Part shown: one piece after another, positions 17,517-26,185 of the stretch
How the letters are laid out: every line of letters starts with the position of its first letter
Position numbering within the stretch: position 1 is the stretch's first letter
From: Neorhizobium sp. NCHU2750
GTDB taxonomy: Bacteria > Pseudomonadota > Alphaproteobacteria > Rhizobiales > Rhizobiaceae
Direction: 5' to 3'
DNA: 64,000 nucleotides
Assembly (NCBI RefSeq): GCF_003597675.1
Contig: NZ_CP030830.1
Span: 316,326 to 380,325 of the forward strand
The notes under the pieces: generated by a model
Told to the model about the DNA's origin: nothing
Seen by the model: the letters and a program-made list of their open reading frames with translations, nothing else
Database searches by the model: none
Made by a program: the position numbers and the translations under genes

Positions 17517-17919
17517 TCGACCGTCCTTTCTCAGCAGCTGGTGAATAGGTGATCAACTGGTGCAGCAGATCATTAGTAAAACTAATATGTAAAGTTAACT
17601 TATTGATTAAAATCAATTATGAAAGTTACATTCAGCCGCATAAATGCCTATATTCGAGGCATCCTGCCATTCGACGGGTATGAAAATTTTGCCGATATGC
17701 GTGCCTACTGCCAACCACGATAGTGCACAAGCCAGACGACGTTGGGTCTATCGACGCATCTGGTTGTTTTTATTTGAAAATGCCATTTGGCACGGAGCTT
17801 GCTGATACGTGTTCGATGAATTGGCCTGGGCATAAGCGAAGCCGGATAGACCCGTGACATCGACGACTGCGCGCCAGTTTCAGCCCAAGGCCGTTTGCCC
17901 CTGTTTGAAGGAAATTTTC
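17517..17919. promoter_or_regulatory. Divergent promoter region with LysR-type palindrome
   Basis: About 400 bases between the LysR gene and the ABC operon. At 17602-17617 lies ATTGATT-aa-AATCAAT, a perfect 7+7 inverted repeat of the kind LysR proteins bind, and next to it AAGTTAACTT (17592-17601) is also palindromic. The surrounding 17570-17640 is markedly AT-rich. Confidence 0.55.
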
Positions 17920-18714
17920 ATGTCCCGTGCGCCGAAACTCAAGCTTGAAGACCTGTCGATGGCCTTCACCACACCCACGGGCTCCTTCCAGGCACTGGCG
18001 CCGGTCAATCTCGAGATCGAAGCCGGAAAGTTCATCAGCCTCATCGGGCCATCGGGCTGTGGCAAGAGCACTATCTTCAACATCGTTGCGGGGCTTCAGA
18101 TCCCGTCTGCCGGTAAGGTTCTGATTGACGCCGAAGACGCAACTGGCACGATCGGACGTGTCGGCTACATGCTGCAGAAAGATCTCTTGCTACCCTGGCG
18201 TACCGTACTCGACAACATCGTGCTTGGAATGGAAATCCAGGGCGTACCGGCCCGCGAAGCCCGCGATCGGGCTCTTCCTTACATGAAGCGCTACGGGCTC
18301 GGAGGGTTTGAAAGCCAGTATCCGAGTGCACTTTCCGGCGGAATGCGTCAGCGCGCGGCCCTTCTGCGGACCTTGCTTCTCGACAACGATATCGTTCTCC
18401 TCGACGAACCGTTCGGGGCACTCGATGCCCAGACCAAGGCGCAGATGCAGGAATGGCTGCTGCAGATCTGGGGGGACTTCGGCAAGACCGTCATCTTCGT
18501 CACGCACGATGTCGATGAGTCCATTTACCTCTCGGACGAGGTCTGCGTGATGGGTACGCGGCCTGGCCGGGTTATTGAAAGAATGACTGTCACGCTTCCG
18601 CGGCCGCGGCCCCGGTCTATCGTCAACCATTCCGATTTCATCAGCATGAAACAAAAATGCATGGATCTTCTGAACCAGCAATACGCCAAGCCCGAGCTTG
18701 CAGATGCCGTCTGA
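17920..18714 (+). CDS. Taurine/nitrate/sulfonate-type ABC transporter ATPase
   Basis: 264 residues from MSRAPKLKLED, preceded by GAAGGAAATTTTC. It has Walker A GPSGCGKST near residue 47, a Q-loop MLQKDLLLPWRTV, the signature LSGGMRQRAALLR and Walker B DIVLLDEPFGALD. The Q-loop 'D(H)LLPW' pattern and MRQR signature are characteristic of the SsuB/TauB/NrtD group. It is the first gene of an operon with the permease and binding protein. Confidence 0.88.
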   Translation: MSRAPKLKLEDLSMAFTTPTGSFQALAPVNLEIEAGKFISLIGPSGCGKSTIFNIVAGLQIPSAGKVLIDAEDATGTIGRVGYMLQKDLLLPWRTVLDNIVLGMEIQGVPAREARDRALPYMKRYGLGGFESQYPSALSGGMRQRAALLRTLLLDNDIVLLDEPFGALDAQTKAQMQEWLLQIWGDFGKTVIFVTHDVDESIYLSDEVCVMGTRPGRVIERMTVTLPRPRPRSIVNHSDFISMKQKCMDLLNQQYAKPELADAV

Positions 18715-18741
18715 TCCCAAATCTAGCGCAGGACACCGAAA

Positions 18742-19599
18742 ATGACGGACACGACCACCTCCATCCCTGTAGCGATCAATCAGCCTTCAGCGAACGCGAA
18801 TGTGCGTCCTAGAAAATATCGTCGACTCCCTGTTGCGCGGCAGTGGCCCACCTGGGTCATCGTGCTGGTACAGATCGGGATCGTTGCCGCGATCGTTGGC
18901 TACTGGGAAGTCGGCGCGCGGACTGGCCTGATCGATTCCTTCTTCTGGTCGCAGCCATCATCGATCTGGGAGACGGCGAAGATCTTCTTCTCTTCCGGCA
19001 ATGCCTATACCGATATCGCCTTTACGTTCCGCTCGACGCTGTTGGGATTTTTCCTTGGCACGTTTGCCGGCTCGGCACTCGGGCTTTCATTTTGGTGGTC
19101 GAAGAATTACGCGGCGATCGCCCAACCCTACATCATTTGCTTTGAATCGTTGCCGAAATTGGCCCTCGCCCCGCTTGTCGTGCTGGTATTCGGCATGGGA
19201 CTGGCCTCCAAGGTGGCGATCGCCGTGGCTCTGACCGTAGTCGTATCGACACTGACGACTTATGCCGGCGTGAAGGCGGTGGACAGAGATTCCGAGCGGC
19301 TTTTCTACTCGCTCGGCGCCAGCCGATGGCAGGTTTTCGTCAAACTCGTTGTACCGTCATGCTTGCCATGGGTCATTTCGGTCCTGCGCGTCAATATTGG
19401 CCTTGCGTTGACCGGTTCCATCGTTGGTGAATTCATCTCCTCCCAATATGGCCTCGGCCGTACGATCCTTTATGCCGGCCAAACCTACGACATTGCGCTC
19501 GTATGGGTTGCCGTCACGGTTCTCTCCCTTCTCTCGATCGCCATGTACGTCGCGGTGTCCTGGCTGGAAAAAAAGCTGAGAAAAGGCGTGATGCACTGA
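18742..19599 (+). CDS. Taurine/nitrate-type ABC transporter permease
   Basis: 285 residues with a basic N-terminal arm of about 35 residues and six predicted membrane spans. The EAA loop reads RLFYSLGASRWQVFVKLVVPS. This is the SsuC/TauC architecture, so it should form a homodimeric channel with the preceding ATPase. It is separated from the ATPase gene by 27 bases. Confidence 0.88.
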   Translation: MTDTTTSIPVAINQPSANANVRPRKYRRLPVARQWPTWVIVLVQIGIVAAIVGYWEVGARTGLIDSFFWSQPSSIWETAKIFFSSGNAYTDIAFTFRSTLLGFFLGTFAGSALGLSFWWSKNYAAIAQPYIICFESLPKLALAPLVVLVFGMGLASKVAIAVALTVVVSTLTTYAGVKAVDRDSERLFYSLGASRWQVFVKLVVPSCLPWVISVLRVNIGLALTGSIVGEFISSQYGLGRTILYAGQTYDIALVWVAVTVLSLLSIAMYVAVSWLEKKLRKGVMH

Positions 19600-19640
19600 C
19601 TTCCTTTTTGTCTCAAAACCTTGAACGCATGGAGCACTCA

Positions 19641-20639
19641 ATGAAAAGAATAACGGGAATAGCCGCCGCACTCATGATCGGACTGACCGCTTTTGCTGGC
19701 ACGTCTCGCGCCGAAACCAAGGATGTCGTGGTTGCCGAGCCAATGCACAGCCTGGGTTATCTGCCCCTCTATGTCGCAATTCGCAAGGGATACTTTAAGG
19801 ACGAAGGCATCAACGCAACAATCTTGACAGTGGAAGGCGGAGGCGCGCACACCAATGCTGTGCTGACAAAGCAGGCTTTTGCCTTCATCGGCGGCCCCGA
19901 GCATGATGCGTTTGCAAAGGCAAAAGGTGCGGAATTGCGCGCAGTCGTCAACGTCGTCAATCGCGGCAACGTCTACTTCGTTGCGCGAGCCGGCCTTAAG
20001 CCGCCGACGGATGGCAATATCAAGGACTTCCTCAAAGGAAAGAACATTGCGACCGGGGCCTTCGGCGGTACGCCGAATTCGATTACGCGTTATGTGCTCG
20101 ACAAGGTTGGCCTCGATTTCAAAAAGGACGTGACGGTTCAGGAAATCGCAGCGACAGCCGGCACTCTCGCTGCTTTGAAAACCAAGCAAGCGGATATCGG
20201 CGTCGTTACCGAACCGATGCTGACTGCTGGCATCCGCGCAGGTCTTTGGGGCGAGCCCTTCTACAACGTACCGAAGGAACTCGGTCCTTACGCCTATTCG
20301 ACGCTCAATGTCCGCAAGGAGTCGATCGATAAGGACCCCGAACTGGTCCGTGGCTTTGTCAAGGCCGTGGCGCGTGGGCTCAAGTTCACCAACGACCACC
20401 ACGACGAAGCAGCCGAAATTGCGCATCTCGAATTCCCGACCATGCCGCTTGAGGATGTGAAGGCGACGTTGGATCGCTCCTTTGCCGACAATATCTGGAG
20501 CGAAGATGGCTCGATTACGCCGGCTTCCTGGACGACCGCCAAGTCCGTCGTCATGGATGCTGGCATTCTGAAACAGGATGTTCCTTATTCCGATGTCATA
20601 GACACCAGCATTTTCGAAAGCGTCAAGCCCTCGCTCTGA
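19641..20639 (+). CDS. NMT1/SsuA-type ABC transporter binding protein
   Basis: 332 residues from MKRITGIAAALMIGL, with a cleavable signal peptide ending near SRAET. The mature protein matches the NMT1/ThiY/SsuA fold (HSLGYLPLYVAIRKGYFKDEGI near residues 35-56). Members bind sulfonates, nitrate, pyrimidine precursors or aromatic acids, so the ligand cannot be fixed. Co-location with an amide-cleaving cysteine hydrolase, an amidase and RidA suggests a nitrogen-containing ring or ureido compound. Confidence 0.85.
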   Translation: MKRITGIAAALMIGLTAFAGTSRAETKDVVVAEPMHSLGYLPLYVAIRKGYFKDEGINATILTVEGGGAHTNAVLTKQAFAFIGGPEHDAFAKAKGAELRAVVNVVNRGNVYFVARAGLKPPTDGNIKDFLKGKNIATGAFGGTPNSITRYVLDKVGLDFKKDVTVQEIAATAGTLAALKTKQADIGVVTEPMLTAGIRAGLWGEPFYNVPKELGPYAYSTLNVRKESIDKDPELVRGFVKAVARGLKFTNDHHDEAAEIAHLEFPTMPLEDVKATLDRSFADNIWSEDGSITPASWTTAKSVVMDAGILKQDVPYSDVIDTSIFESVKPSL

Positions 20640-20674
20640 GCCGTAAGGCATGGCAATCAACTGAGGAGAAAGAC

Positions 20675-21451
20675 ATGACCGAGCGGATTTGGGACCAGTT
20701 TCTCACCGAACGCGACAAGGCGGTGTTTGCCGCATCCGGCTACGGCGCGCGTGGCGGCTTCGGCAAGCGACCGGCGCTGATCATCATCGACGTCAACTGG
20801 GCCTTCTGCTCCGAAAAGCCGGAGCCGATCCTGGAGGCAATCAAGCGATGGCGCAATTCCTGCGGCGAGGATGCATGGGAGGCCATGCCCTATCTGCAGG
20901 CATTGATCAACAAGGCTCGCGAGCGTGAAATACCGGTCATCTACACAACCGGCATCCGGCGTGACGACAATTGGGATGCAGGTTCCTGGAGTTGGAAGAA
21001 CAACCGTTCCAAGGAGGATACATTGCCGCCGTCTAATCTCGACGGCAATGACATCGTCGCCGATATCGCGCCGGGCCCGCGAGACATCGTGGTCTACAAG
21101 CAGAAGCCTTCCGGGTTCTTCGGTACGAATCTTGCGTCCTACCTCACCCTTCTGGGGTGCGACAGCGTGATCATGACCGGTACGACCACATCGGGCTGCG
21201 TGCGCGCCAGCGTGCTCGACGCCTTCAGTCTCAACTATCGTGTGGCGGTTGCGGAAGAGGCCTGCTTCGACCGCAGCCAGGCAAGCCATGCGATCAACCT
21301 CTGCGACATGAACGCAAAATATGCGGACGTAGTGAAGACCGGGGAGATCCTCACCTTCTTCGATACGATCGAAAAAGGCCAGTTTAACCTGCCGCAGGGA
21401 TCGTCGGTCAGGGTGCCTGATTTGACGCCTGCCCTGGCAAAGTCCGCCTGA
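20675..21451 (+). CDS. Isochorismatase-fold cysteine hydrolase (N-carbamoylsarcosine amidase-like)
   Basis: 258 residues with the complete catalytic triad of the family: Asp39 in IIIDVN, Lys144 in VYKQKPSGFF and Cys175 in TTSGCVRAS. The family hydrolyses C-N bonds in amides, ureido acids and N-carbamoyl compounds. The start follows GAGGAGAAAGAC. It lies directly after the ABC binding protein and before the MFS carrier and amidase, so it probably acts on the imported compound or an intermediate. RutB and N-carbamoylsarcosine amidase are relatives, but the substrate is not predicted. Confidence 0.85.
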   Translation: MTERIWDQFLTERDKAVFAASGYGARGGFGKRPALIIIDVNWAFCSEKPEPILEAIKRWRNSCGEDAWEAMPYLQALINKAREREIPVIYTTGIRRDDNWDAGSWSWKNNRSKEDTLPPSNLDGNDIVADIAPGPRDIVVYKQKPSGFFGTNLASYLTLLGCDSVIMTGTTTSGCVRASVLDAFSLNYRVAVAEEACFDRSQASHAINLCDMNAKYADVVKTGEILTFFDTIEKGQFNLPQGSSVRVPDLTPALAKSA

Positions 21452-21651
21452 GGCTTTTCACCGCTCGGGACACCTCCCAAACCGGCTCTCGCGCCAGTGC
21501 CCCTGCAAGGCTGCACTGCGCTTTCGCCCACGAAAACAGGTGCTGCGCTCGTCAACGCGGCACCTGCCTCCGCGATGATCTTGCCGGAGCAAATTCGCGA
21601 ATAGCCGTGCCGGGTCATATTCACCAGTGCCGGCCGATCGATAGAGTGACC

Positions 21652-22926
21652 ATGCGCCAGATAGTGCTTTTTCTCTCGCCTCTTTGGCGTAACCCGCAGA
21701 TCGCAGCCATGGTGGTTCTCACGACCTTCATCATGTCAGGCGTCGGGCTGGTCTCTCCCATTCTTTCCGTCTACGCGGCCACTTTCTCCGCATCGGCGAC
21801 GATGGCCGGCATGATCATCACGCTCTTTGGCGTCGGCCGTCTGATCATCAATCTTCCGGCGGGCATCCTGTCCCAGCGGTTCGGGCACCGAATTCTGCTG
21901 ATGGCCGGCCCCTTCATTCTCGTTGTTGGTTCGATCGTTGCAGCACTTGCCACAAATCTGGATGTGCTGCTTCTGGCACGTTTCGTTCAGGGCATCGGCT
22001 CCGGCATCTATATGACCGTGTCGAGTGCCGCGATCGCGACACTCGCAGAGCCCGGAGAACGCGGTCGCCTCATGGCCCTCTATCAGGGGGGCATGCTGAT
22101 CGGCACCGGTCTCGGACCAGCTATCGGCGGCCTTCTGGCCAGCCACTTCGGATATTCCGCACCATTCTGGGCCTATGCCCTGGTCTGCATAGCCGCGCTC
22201 TTCATCGCATGGTCATCGGTCGGCCATGACGACAATGTCATCGACACTGTAAAGCAGGCAAAACCGGCTGCCGCAGCATATACGACGTCCTTGTCGATCT
22301 TGCGCGACATGCCCTTTCTTCTCGTCTGCATCATCAACTTCGGCGTCTTTTTCACCCGCACCGCCTCGCAATGGCAGGCAATTCCCCTTTTGGCCCATCA
22401 ACGCTACGCGATGGGTGTTGACGAGATCGGATTGGCGCTCAGCATGCTGGCGGTGATGAACTTTGTCAGCCTGCCGCTGACCGGAATGCTGGTCGACCGT
22501 TATGGCGCCCGCCGCCTCACATTCGCCTCGACGATCGTCACCGCAATCGCGCTTGTGTGGATCGGGTTCGGCGATAGCGTTCACATGCTGTGGATCGGTG
22601 TCGCTGTTCTCGGTATTGGCGGGGGACTGAACGGGCCGGCGACTGCAGCCTATGCAGCAGAGATCGTACCGGTCAGGCAATATGGTCCGGCCATGGGATT
22701 GATGCGCACCTTCGGAGACGCGGGTTTCGTCATCGGCCCGATCATGATCGGCAGTCTTGCGGATTTCGGCTCGTTCGGCTCGACCGGCGGACTGCTTGCC
22801 AACGCGCTGCTGATGGCAATCGCCGGCCTCGCCTTCCTGACCGTGGGAAGTCAGAGAAAATCACGAACCACGCCTGTTCAGGCAATTCCGACCAGTCACG
22901 ACAGCAACAAGGATCAGATCGCATGA
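21652..22926 (+). CDS. MFS transporter
   Basis: 424 residues from MRQIVLFLSPLWRN, with about twelve membrane spans and the MFS motif-A-like loops (LPAGILSQRFGHR, TGMLVDRYGARR). It probably moves a small molecule across the inner membrane, as an importer of a related substrate or an exporter of a product; the direction cannot be read from sequence. It overlaps the amidase gene by ATGA at 22923-22926, so the two are translationally coupled. Confidence 0.85.
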   Translation: MRQIVLFLSPLWRNPQIAAMVVLTTFIMSGVGLVSPILSVYAATFSASATMAGMIITLFGVGRLIINLPAGILSQRFGHRILLMAGPFILVVGSIVAALATNLDVLLLARFVQGIGSGIYMTVSSAAIATLAEPGERGRLMALYQGGMLIGTGLGPAIGGLLASHFGYSAPFWAYALVCIAALFIAWSSVGHDDNVIDTVKQAKPAAAAYTTSLSILRDMPFLLVCIINFGVFFTRTASQWQAIPLLAHQRYAMGVDEIGLALSMLAVMNFVSLPLTGMLVDRYGARRLTFASTIVTAIALVWIGFGDSVHMLWIGVAVLGIGGGLNGPATAAYAAEIVPVRQYGPAMGLMRTFGDAGFVIGPIMIGSLADFGSFGSTGGLLANALLMAIAGLAFLTVGSQRKSRTTPVQAIPTSHDSNKDQIA

Positions 22927-24266
22927 CCTCGTCTTCCTATGTTTCCCTCGCACCCGATTTCCTCAGTGGCAAAACATCGCCCGCGGAGTTTCTTGAGACC
23001 TGCCTGTCCAAAATTGCCGCAAGCGAGGACGTGGTCGGCGCATTCGTGACGATCGACATCGAAAGCGCACGCCGCAAGGCAGAGGAATCTACCGCCCGCT
23101 GGAAGGCCGGCCAGCCGCTGTCTGCCATCGACGGCATGCCAGTCGGCATCAAGGACATTATAGAGACGGCCGACATGCCGACAGGTCAGGGTTCTCCGAT
23201 GTGGGAAGGCTTCGAAAGCGGGCGTGATTCCGCCACGGTCCAGGCTTTGCGCGATGCCGGCGCCATCATCCTCGGCAAGACGACGACCACGGAATTCGCC
23301 TCGTCGCCGACATTCGCACGGACGACCAATCCGCATGATCCCAAGCGGACACCCGGCGGCTCCAGCAGCGGCTCGACGGCTGCGGTCGGTGCCGGCTTCG
23401 TGCCGCTCGCACTCGGCAGCCAGGTCGTCGGTTCGACATTGAGGCCGTCGAGCTTTTGCGGTTGTGTCGGCTTCAAGCCGAGTACCGGTGGCATCAACCG
23501 CAGCGGCTCCTACGATCACCTGAGCCACAGCTGCGTCGGCGTGATCGGCACGAACTTGGAAGACGTCTGGCTGTCGGCAAAAGCGATCGTCACCCGGGTC
23601 GGCGGCGACCCCGGCTATCGTGGCCTGACGGGCCCGGCAAACCTGCCGGGCGCACAGACACCGAAGCAACTTCTCGTGCTGCAGACCGACGGCTGGAGCA
23701 GAGTGACGCCCGGCGCACGCGCAGCCTTCGAAAGCGTGATCGCAGCGCTTGCGAAATCCGGTATCGAACTGATCGATCGCAGCACCGATGCAGAGGTCGA
23801 GGCCTTCGAGCGGATGATCGAGGATGTACGCTCGCTATCCAACGTGATCCTGTCCTGGGAGAACCGCTGGCCGACCGCGGGCTATCTGCGCAAGAACGCA
23901 GGTAAGGTTCACCCGGTCACTGCAGCGCGCTTCAATGAGGCCAGGACGCTGACCCAAAACGATTATGCCGAGGCACTTGCACACCGTCAGGCGCTGCGTG
24001 ACGCCTATGCGCTCATAGCCGCAAAAGCGGACGGCGTCGTTACGCTTGCGGCCACCGGCGCGGCACCCGTCGGTCTTGTCAGCACCGGGGATCCGGGCTT
24101 CAACATCCCCGCATCGATCATCGGTGCCCCGGCACTTTCCCTTCCCCTGCTTGCCGACGAAGGCTTGCCGCTCGGAGTGCAGGTCATCGGACGCAGAGAT
24201 GAGGATGCAGCGCTTTTCGGTCTGGCGGCATGGCTGACCCAATGGCATGCTTCGGCCATCAACTGA
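22923..24266 (+). CDS. Amidase (amidase-signature family)
   Basis: 447 residues. The Ser-cisSer-Lys triad is visible: Lys77 in GIKDIIET, the Gly/Ser-rich loop GGSSSGSTAA near 145-154, and the nucleophile region QVVGSTLRPSSFCG with Ser near 171. This family hydrolyses carboxamides to acids and ammonia. Its length is close to the usual 450-500. It follows the MFS gene by ATGA overlap and precedes RidA. In the operon it would complete release of ammonia from an imported amide. Confidence 0.88.
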   Translation: MTSSSYVSLAPDFLSGKTSPAEFLETCLSKIAASEDVVGAFVTIDIESARRKAEESTARWKAGQPLSAIDGMPVGIKDIIETADMPTGQGSPMWEGFESGRDSATVQALRDAGAIILGKTTTTEFASSPTFARTTNPHDPKRTPGGSSSGSTAAVGAGFVPLALGSQVVGSTLRPSSFCGCVGFKPSTGGINRSGSYDHLSHSCVGVIGTNLEDVWLSAKAIVTRVGGDPGYRGLTGPANLPGAQTPKQLLVLQTDGWSRVTPGARAAFESVIAALAKSGIELIDRSTDAEVEAFERMIEDVRSLSNVILSWENRWPTAGYLRKNAGKVHPVTAARFNEARTLTQNDYAEALAHRQALRDAYALIAAKADGVVTLAATGAAPVGLVSTGDPGFNIPASIIGAPALSLPLLADEGLPLGVQVIGRRDEDAALFGLAAWLTQWHASAIN

Positions 24267-24287
24267 AACAGAGGAGGCGCGGGCAAG

Positions 24288-24764
24288 ATGACCTCAAGCA
24301 GTAGCCGGATAGAAGATCGACTGGCGGCGATGGGGTTGTCCCTGCCGGATAGCGCCCCTTCCCGTGCGAATTTTCTTCCCTTCAGGAAGAGCGGCAACCT
24401 GCTCTTTCTTGCCGGTCAGATCTGCGAATGGAATGGCGTGCCGCAATATTCTGGTCCGGTCATGCCGGGCTACGATCTTGCCACAGCCAAGAAGGCCGCG
24501 GAAATGTGCGCGCTCAACCTTCTCTTCGGCATCCGCGCGGCGACCGGATCGCTCGATAGCGTCTCAGCCGTCTTACGGCTTGGCGCATTCGTCTCCGCGC
24601 CGTCGGGCTGTGCCGATGGCCCTAAGATCGCCGATGGCGCCTCCGAACTCTTCATTAATCTCTATGGCGATGCGGGCCGGCACGCCCGCACCGCCGTCTG
24701 CGTATCCGGCCTGCCGGCCAATGCCCTCGTGGAGGTGGACGCCATTATCGAGGTGAACGACTAA
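24288..24764 (+). CDS. RidA/YjgF-family protein
   Basis: 158 residues. The C-terminal half carries the family signature, ARTAVCVSGLPANALVEVDAIIEV, with the arginine that positions 2-aminoacrylate-type substrates. RidA proteins hydrolyse reactive enamines and imines to ketones and ammonia. Versions in catabolic operons, such as RutC, act on aminoacrylate-like intermediates. The N-terminal extension fits the slightly longer subfamily found with amidases. The start follows AGAGGAGGCGCGG. Confidence 0.88.
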   Translation: MTSSSSRIEDRLAAMGLSLPDSAPSRANFLPFRKSGNLLFLAGQICEWNGVPQYSGPVMPGYDLATAKKAAEMCALNLLFGIRAATGSLDSVSAVLRLGAFVSAPSGCADGPKIADGASELFINLYGDAGRHARTAVCVSGLPANALVEVDAIIEVND

Positions 24765-24899
24765 CTCAATCGGTCGCAATCTCAGGCGTGACCAATCTCC
24801 ATTTGCATGCCCAGGGGACACGTCTAGGTACGTTGCGCGGCACACATCGCACGGGTATCGTCGCGACATAAAGATGGCCTCCGAAAGACCTATTCCCCG

Positions 24900-25868
24900 A
24901 TGAGGACAGGCGCGTCACTCGACACACGATCACTGCAGATATTCCTGGCCGTTTGCGATGCGAGCGGAATGGGATCAGCTGCTCGCGATTTGGGCATCTC
25001 GCAGAGTGCAGTCTCACAGCAGATCAGCCGGTTGGAAACGATGCTCGACCTCAAGCTTATCGATCGCGATGCCAAAGGCTTCCGCCTGCTGCCTGCCGGG
25101 CGAACGTTCGAGCATCATGCCCGCCGTGTTATCCGCGAGCTGGATGCGACCGAGCGAGCGATGCAGGAGTTCCACGGCTTCAAGTTTGCCAACCTGTCGA
25201 TCCGCATCATGGATTCTCTCAGCAAGACCCTGTCAAACGAAGTCGTGAAGGCACTTCATGGTGCCGTCGAACAGATGCAGATCGGAGCAGCCGCCGTGCA
25301 CCGGCATCGCGAGGACTTTCTTGCCGGCACGGTCGATATGCTGATCACCTCGCTGGATTTTGATCCAGATACTTTCGAGATCCACCATATCGCCACCGAA
25401 CCGCTGGTGCTGATCGCTCCGAAAGGTGCGGTCTCTGCCGACAGTTTTGAACTTGATGATCTCGCAAGTATGCTGCCGTTCGTTCACTATGCGAACCAAC
25501 GCTATCTCGGGGTGATTGCTGACCGGTATCTTGCGCGCCAAATGGTCAATGTCGTGCGTTCCATCGAGGTGGATCAGGCGACGGCGGTTATCGACACAGT
25601 CCGATATGGCCGCGCCTGGGCGATAACGTCACCGTTCAGTCTTCTCGATCAGTCATTTGACGAGCAGGACATTGAGGTGCTGGCATTGCCGAAGCCGGTG
25701 CCTACACGACCAATCGATCTCGTTATTCGTCCGGGTGCGCTATCCGATTTAGCAAGGACGCTGGCGACGCGATGTCGGCAGTATCTGATGCAGCAGATGA
25801 AAATGGATCTTTGCCGTATCGTTCCGGCTGAGGCGATGCCCATCGTCTCAAGCGAGACCGGTAGATAG
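24900..25868 (+). CDS. LysR-family regulator, paralogue of the 16542-17516 gene
   Basis: 322 residues from MRTGASLDTRSLQIFLAVCD. The HTH covers about 20-65 (GSAARDLGISQSAVSQQISR) and a LysR effector domain follows. FDPDTFEIHHIATEPLVLIAP closely matches the equivalent segment of the other LysR, and both end in ...PIV-. It is in the same direction as the preceding operon with a 135-base gap, so it probably has its own promoter. It may regulate the same operon from the other end. Confidence 0.85.
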   Translation: MRTGASLDTRSLQIFLAVCDASGMGSAARDLGISQSAVSQQISRLETMLDLKLIDRDAKGFRLLPAGRTFEHHARRVIRELDATERAMQEFHGFKFANLSIRIMDSLSKTLSNEVVKALHGAVEQMQIGAAAVHRHREDFLAGTVDMLITSLDFDPDTFEIHHIATEPLVLIAPKGAVSADSFELDDLASMLPFVHYANQRYLGVIADRYLARQMVNVVRSIEVDQATAVIDTVRYGRAWAITSPFSLLDQSFDEQDIEVLALPKPVPTRPIDLVIRPGALSDLARTLATRCRQYLMQQMKMDLCRIVPAEAMPIVSSETGR

Positions 25869-26185
25869 ATTGCTTGAAGCGACAACATTGTCCCGTGGAA
25901 CAATCAATACCGGCGCATGATTTCGGATTTGTTCTCTTCTGATACGGCAGAGCGAGCCTTGTGTGGGCAGTTGTCATCAAATCCATGGGTCTTATTCAGA
26001 TCAACGCTGCTGCATTTGATTAAATCTGACGGGACGCCGAATACCTATCTATTTTGTCACCGGCCACGGCATGGTTGGTGTCTCGCAACCTCTAGCACGA
26101 CAACGCTATGCCTCGATCATTTGGACGTCCGCAATGGCAGCTTCCACGCTTGCCAACGTTGTACCGTGCGCGGCAAACCCGACGA
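25869..26185. other. Intergenic region between island and traG
   Basis: About 317 bases between the LysR stop and the traG stop. The first half is AT-richer than the surrounding genes. No gene, repeat or clear terminator is recognised. Confidence 0.4.
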
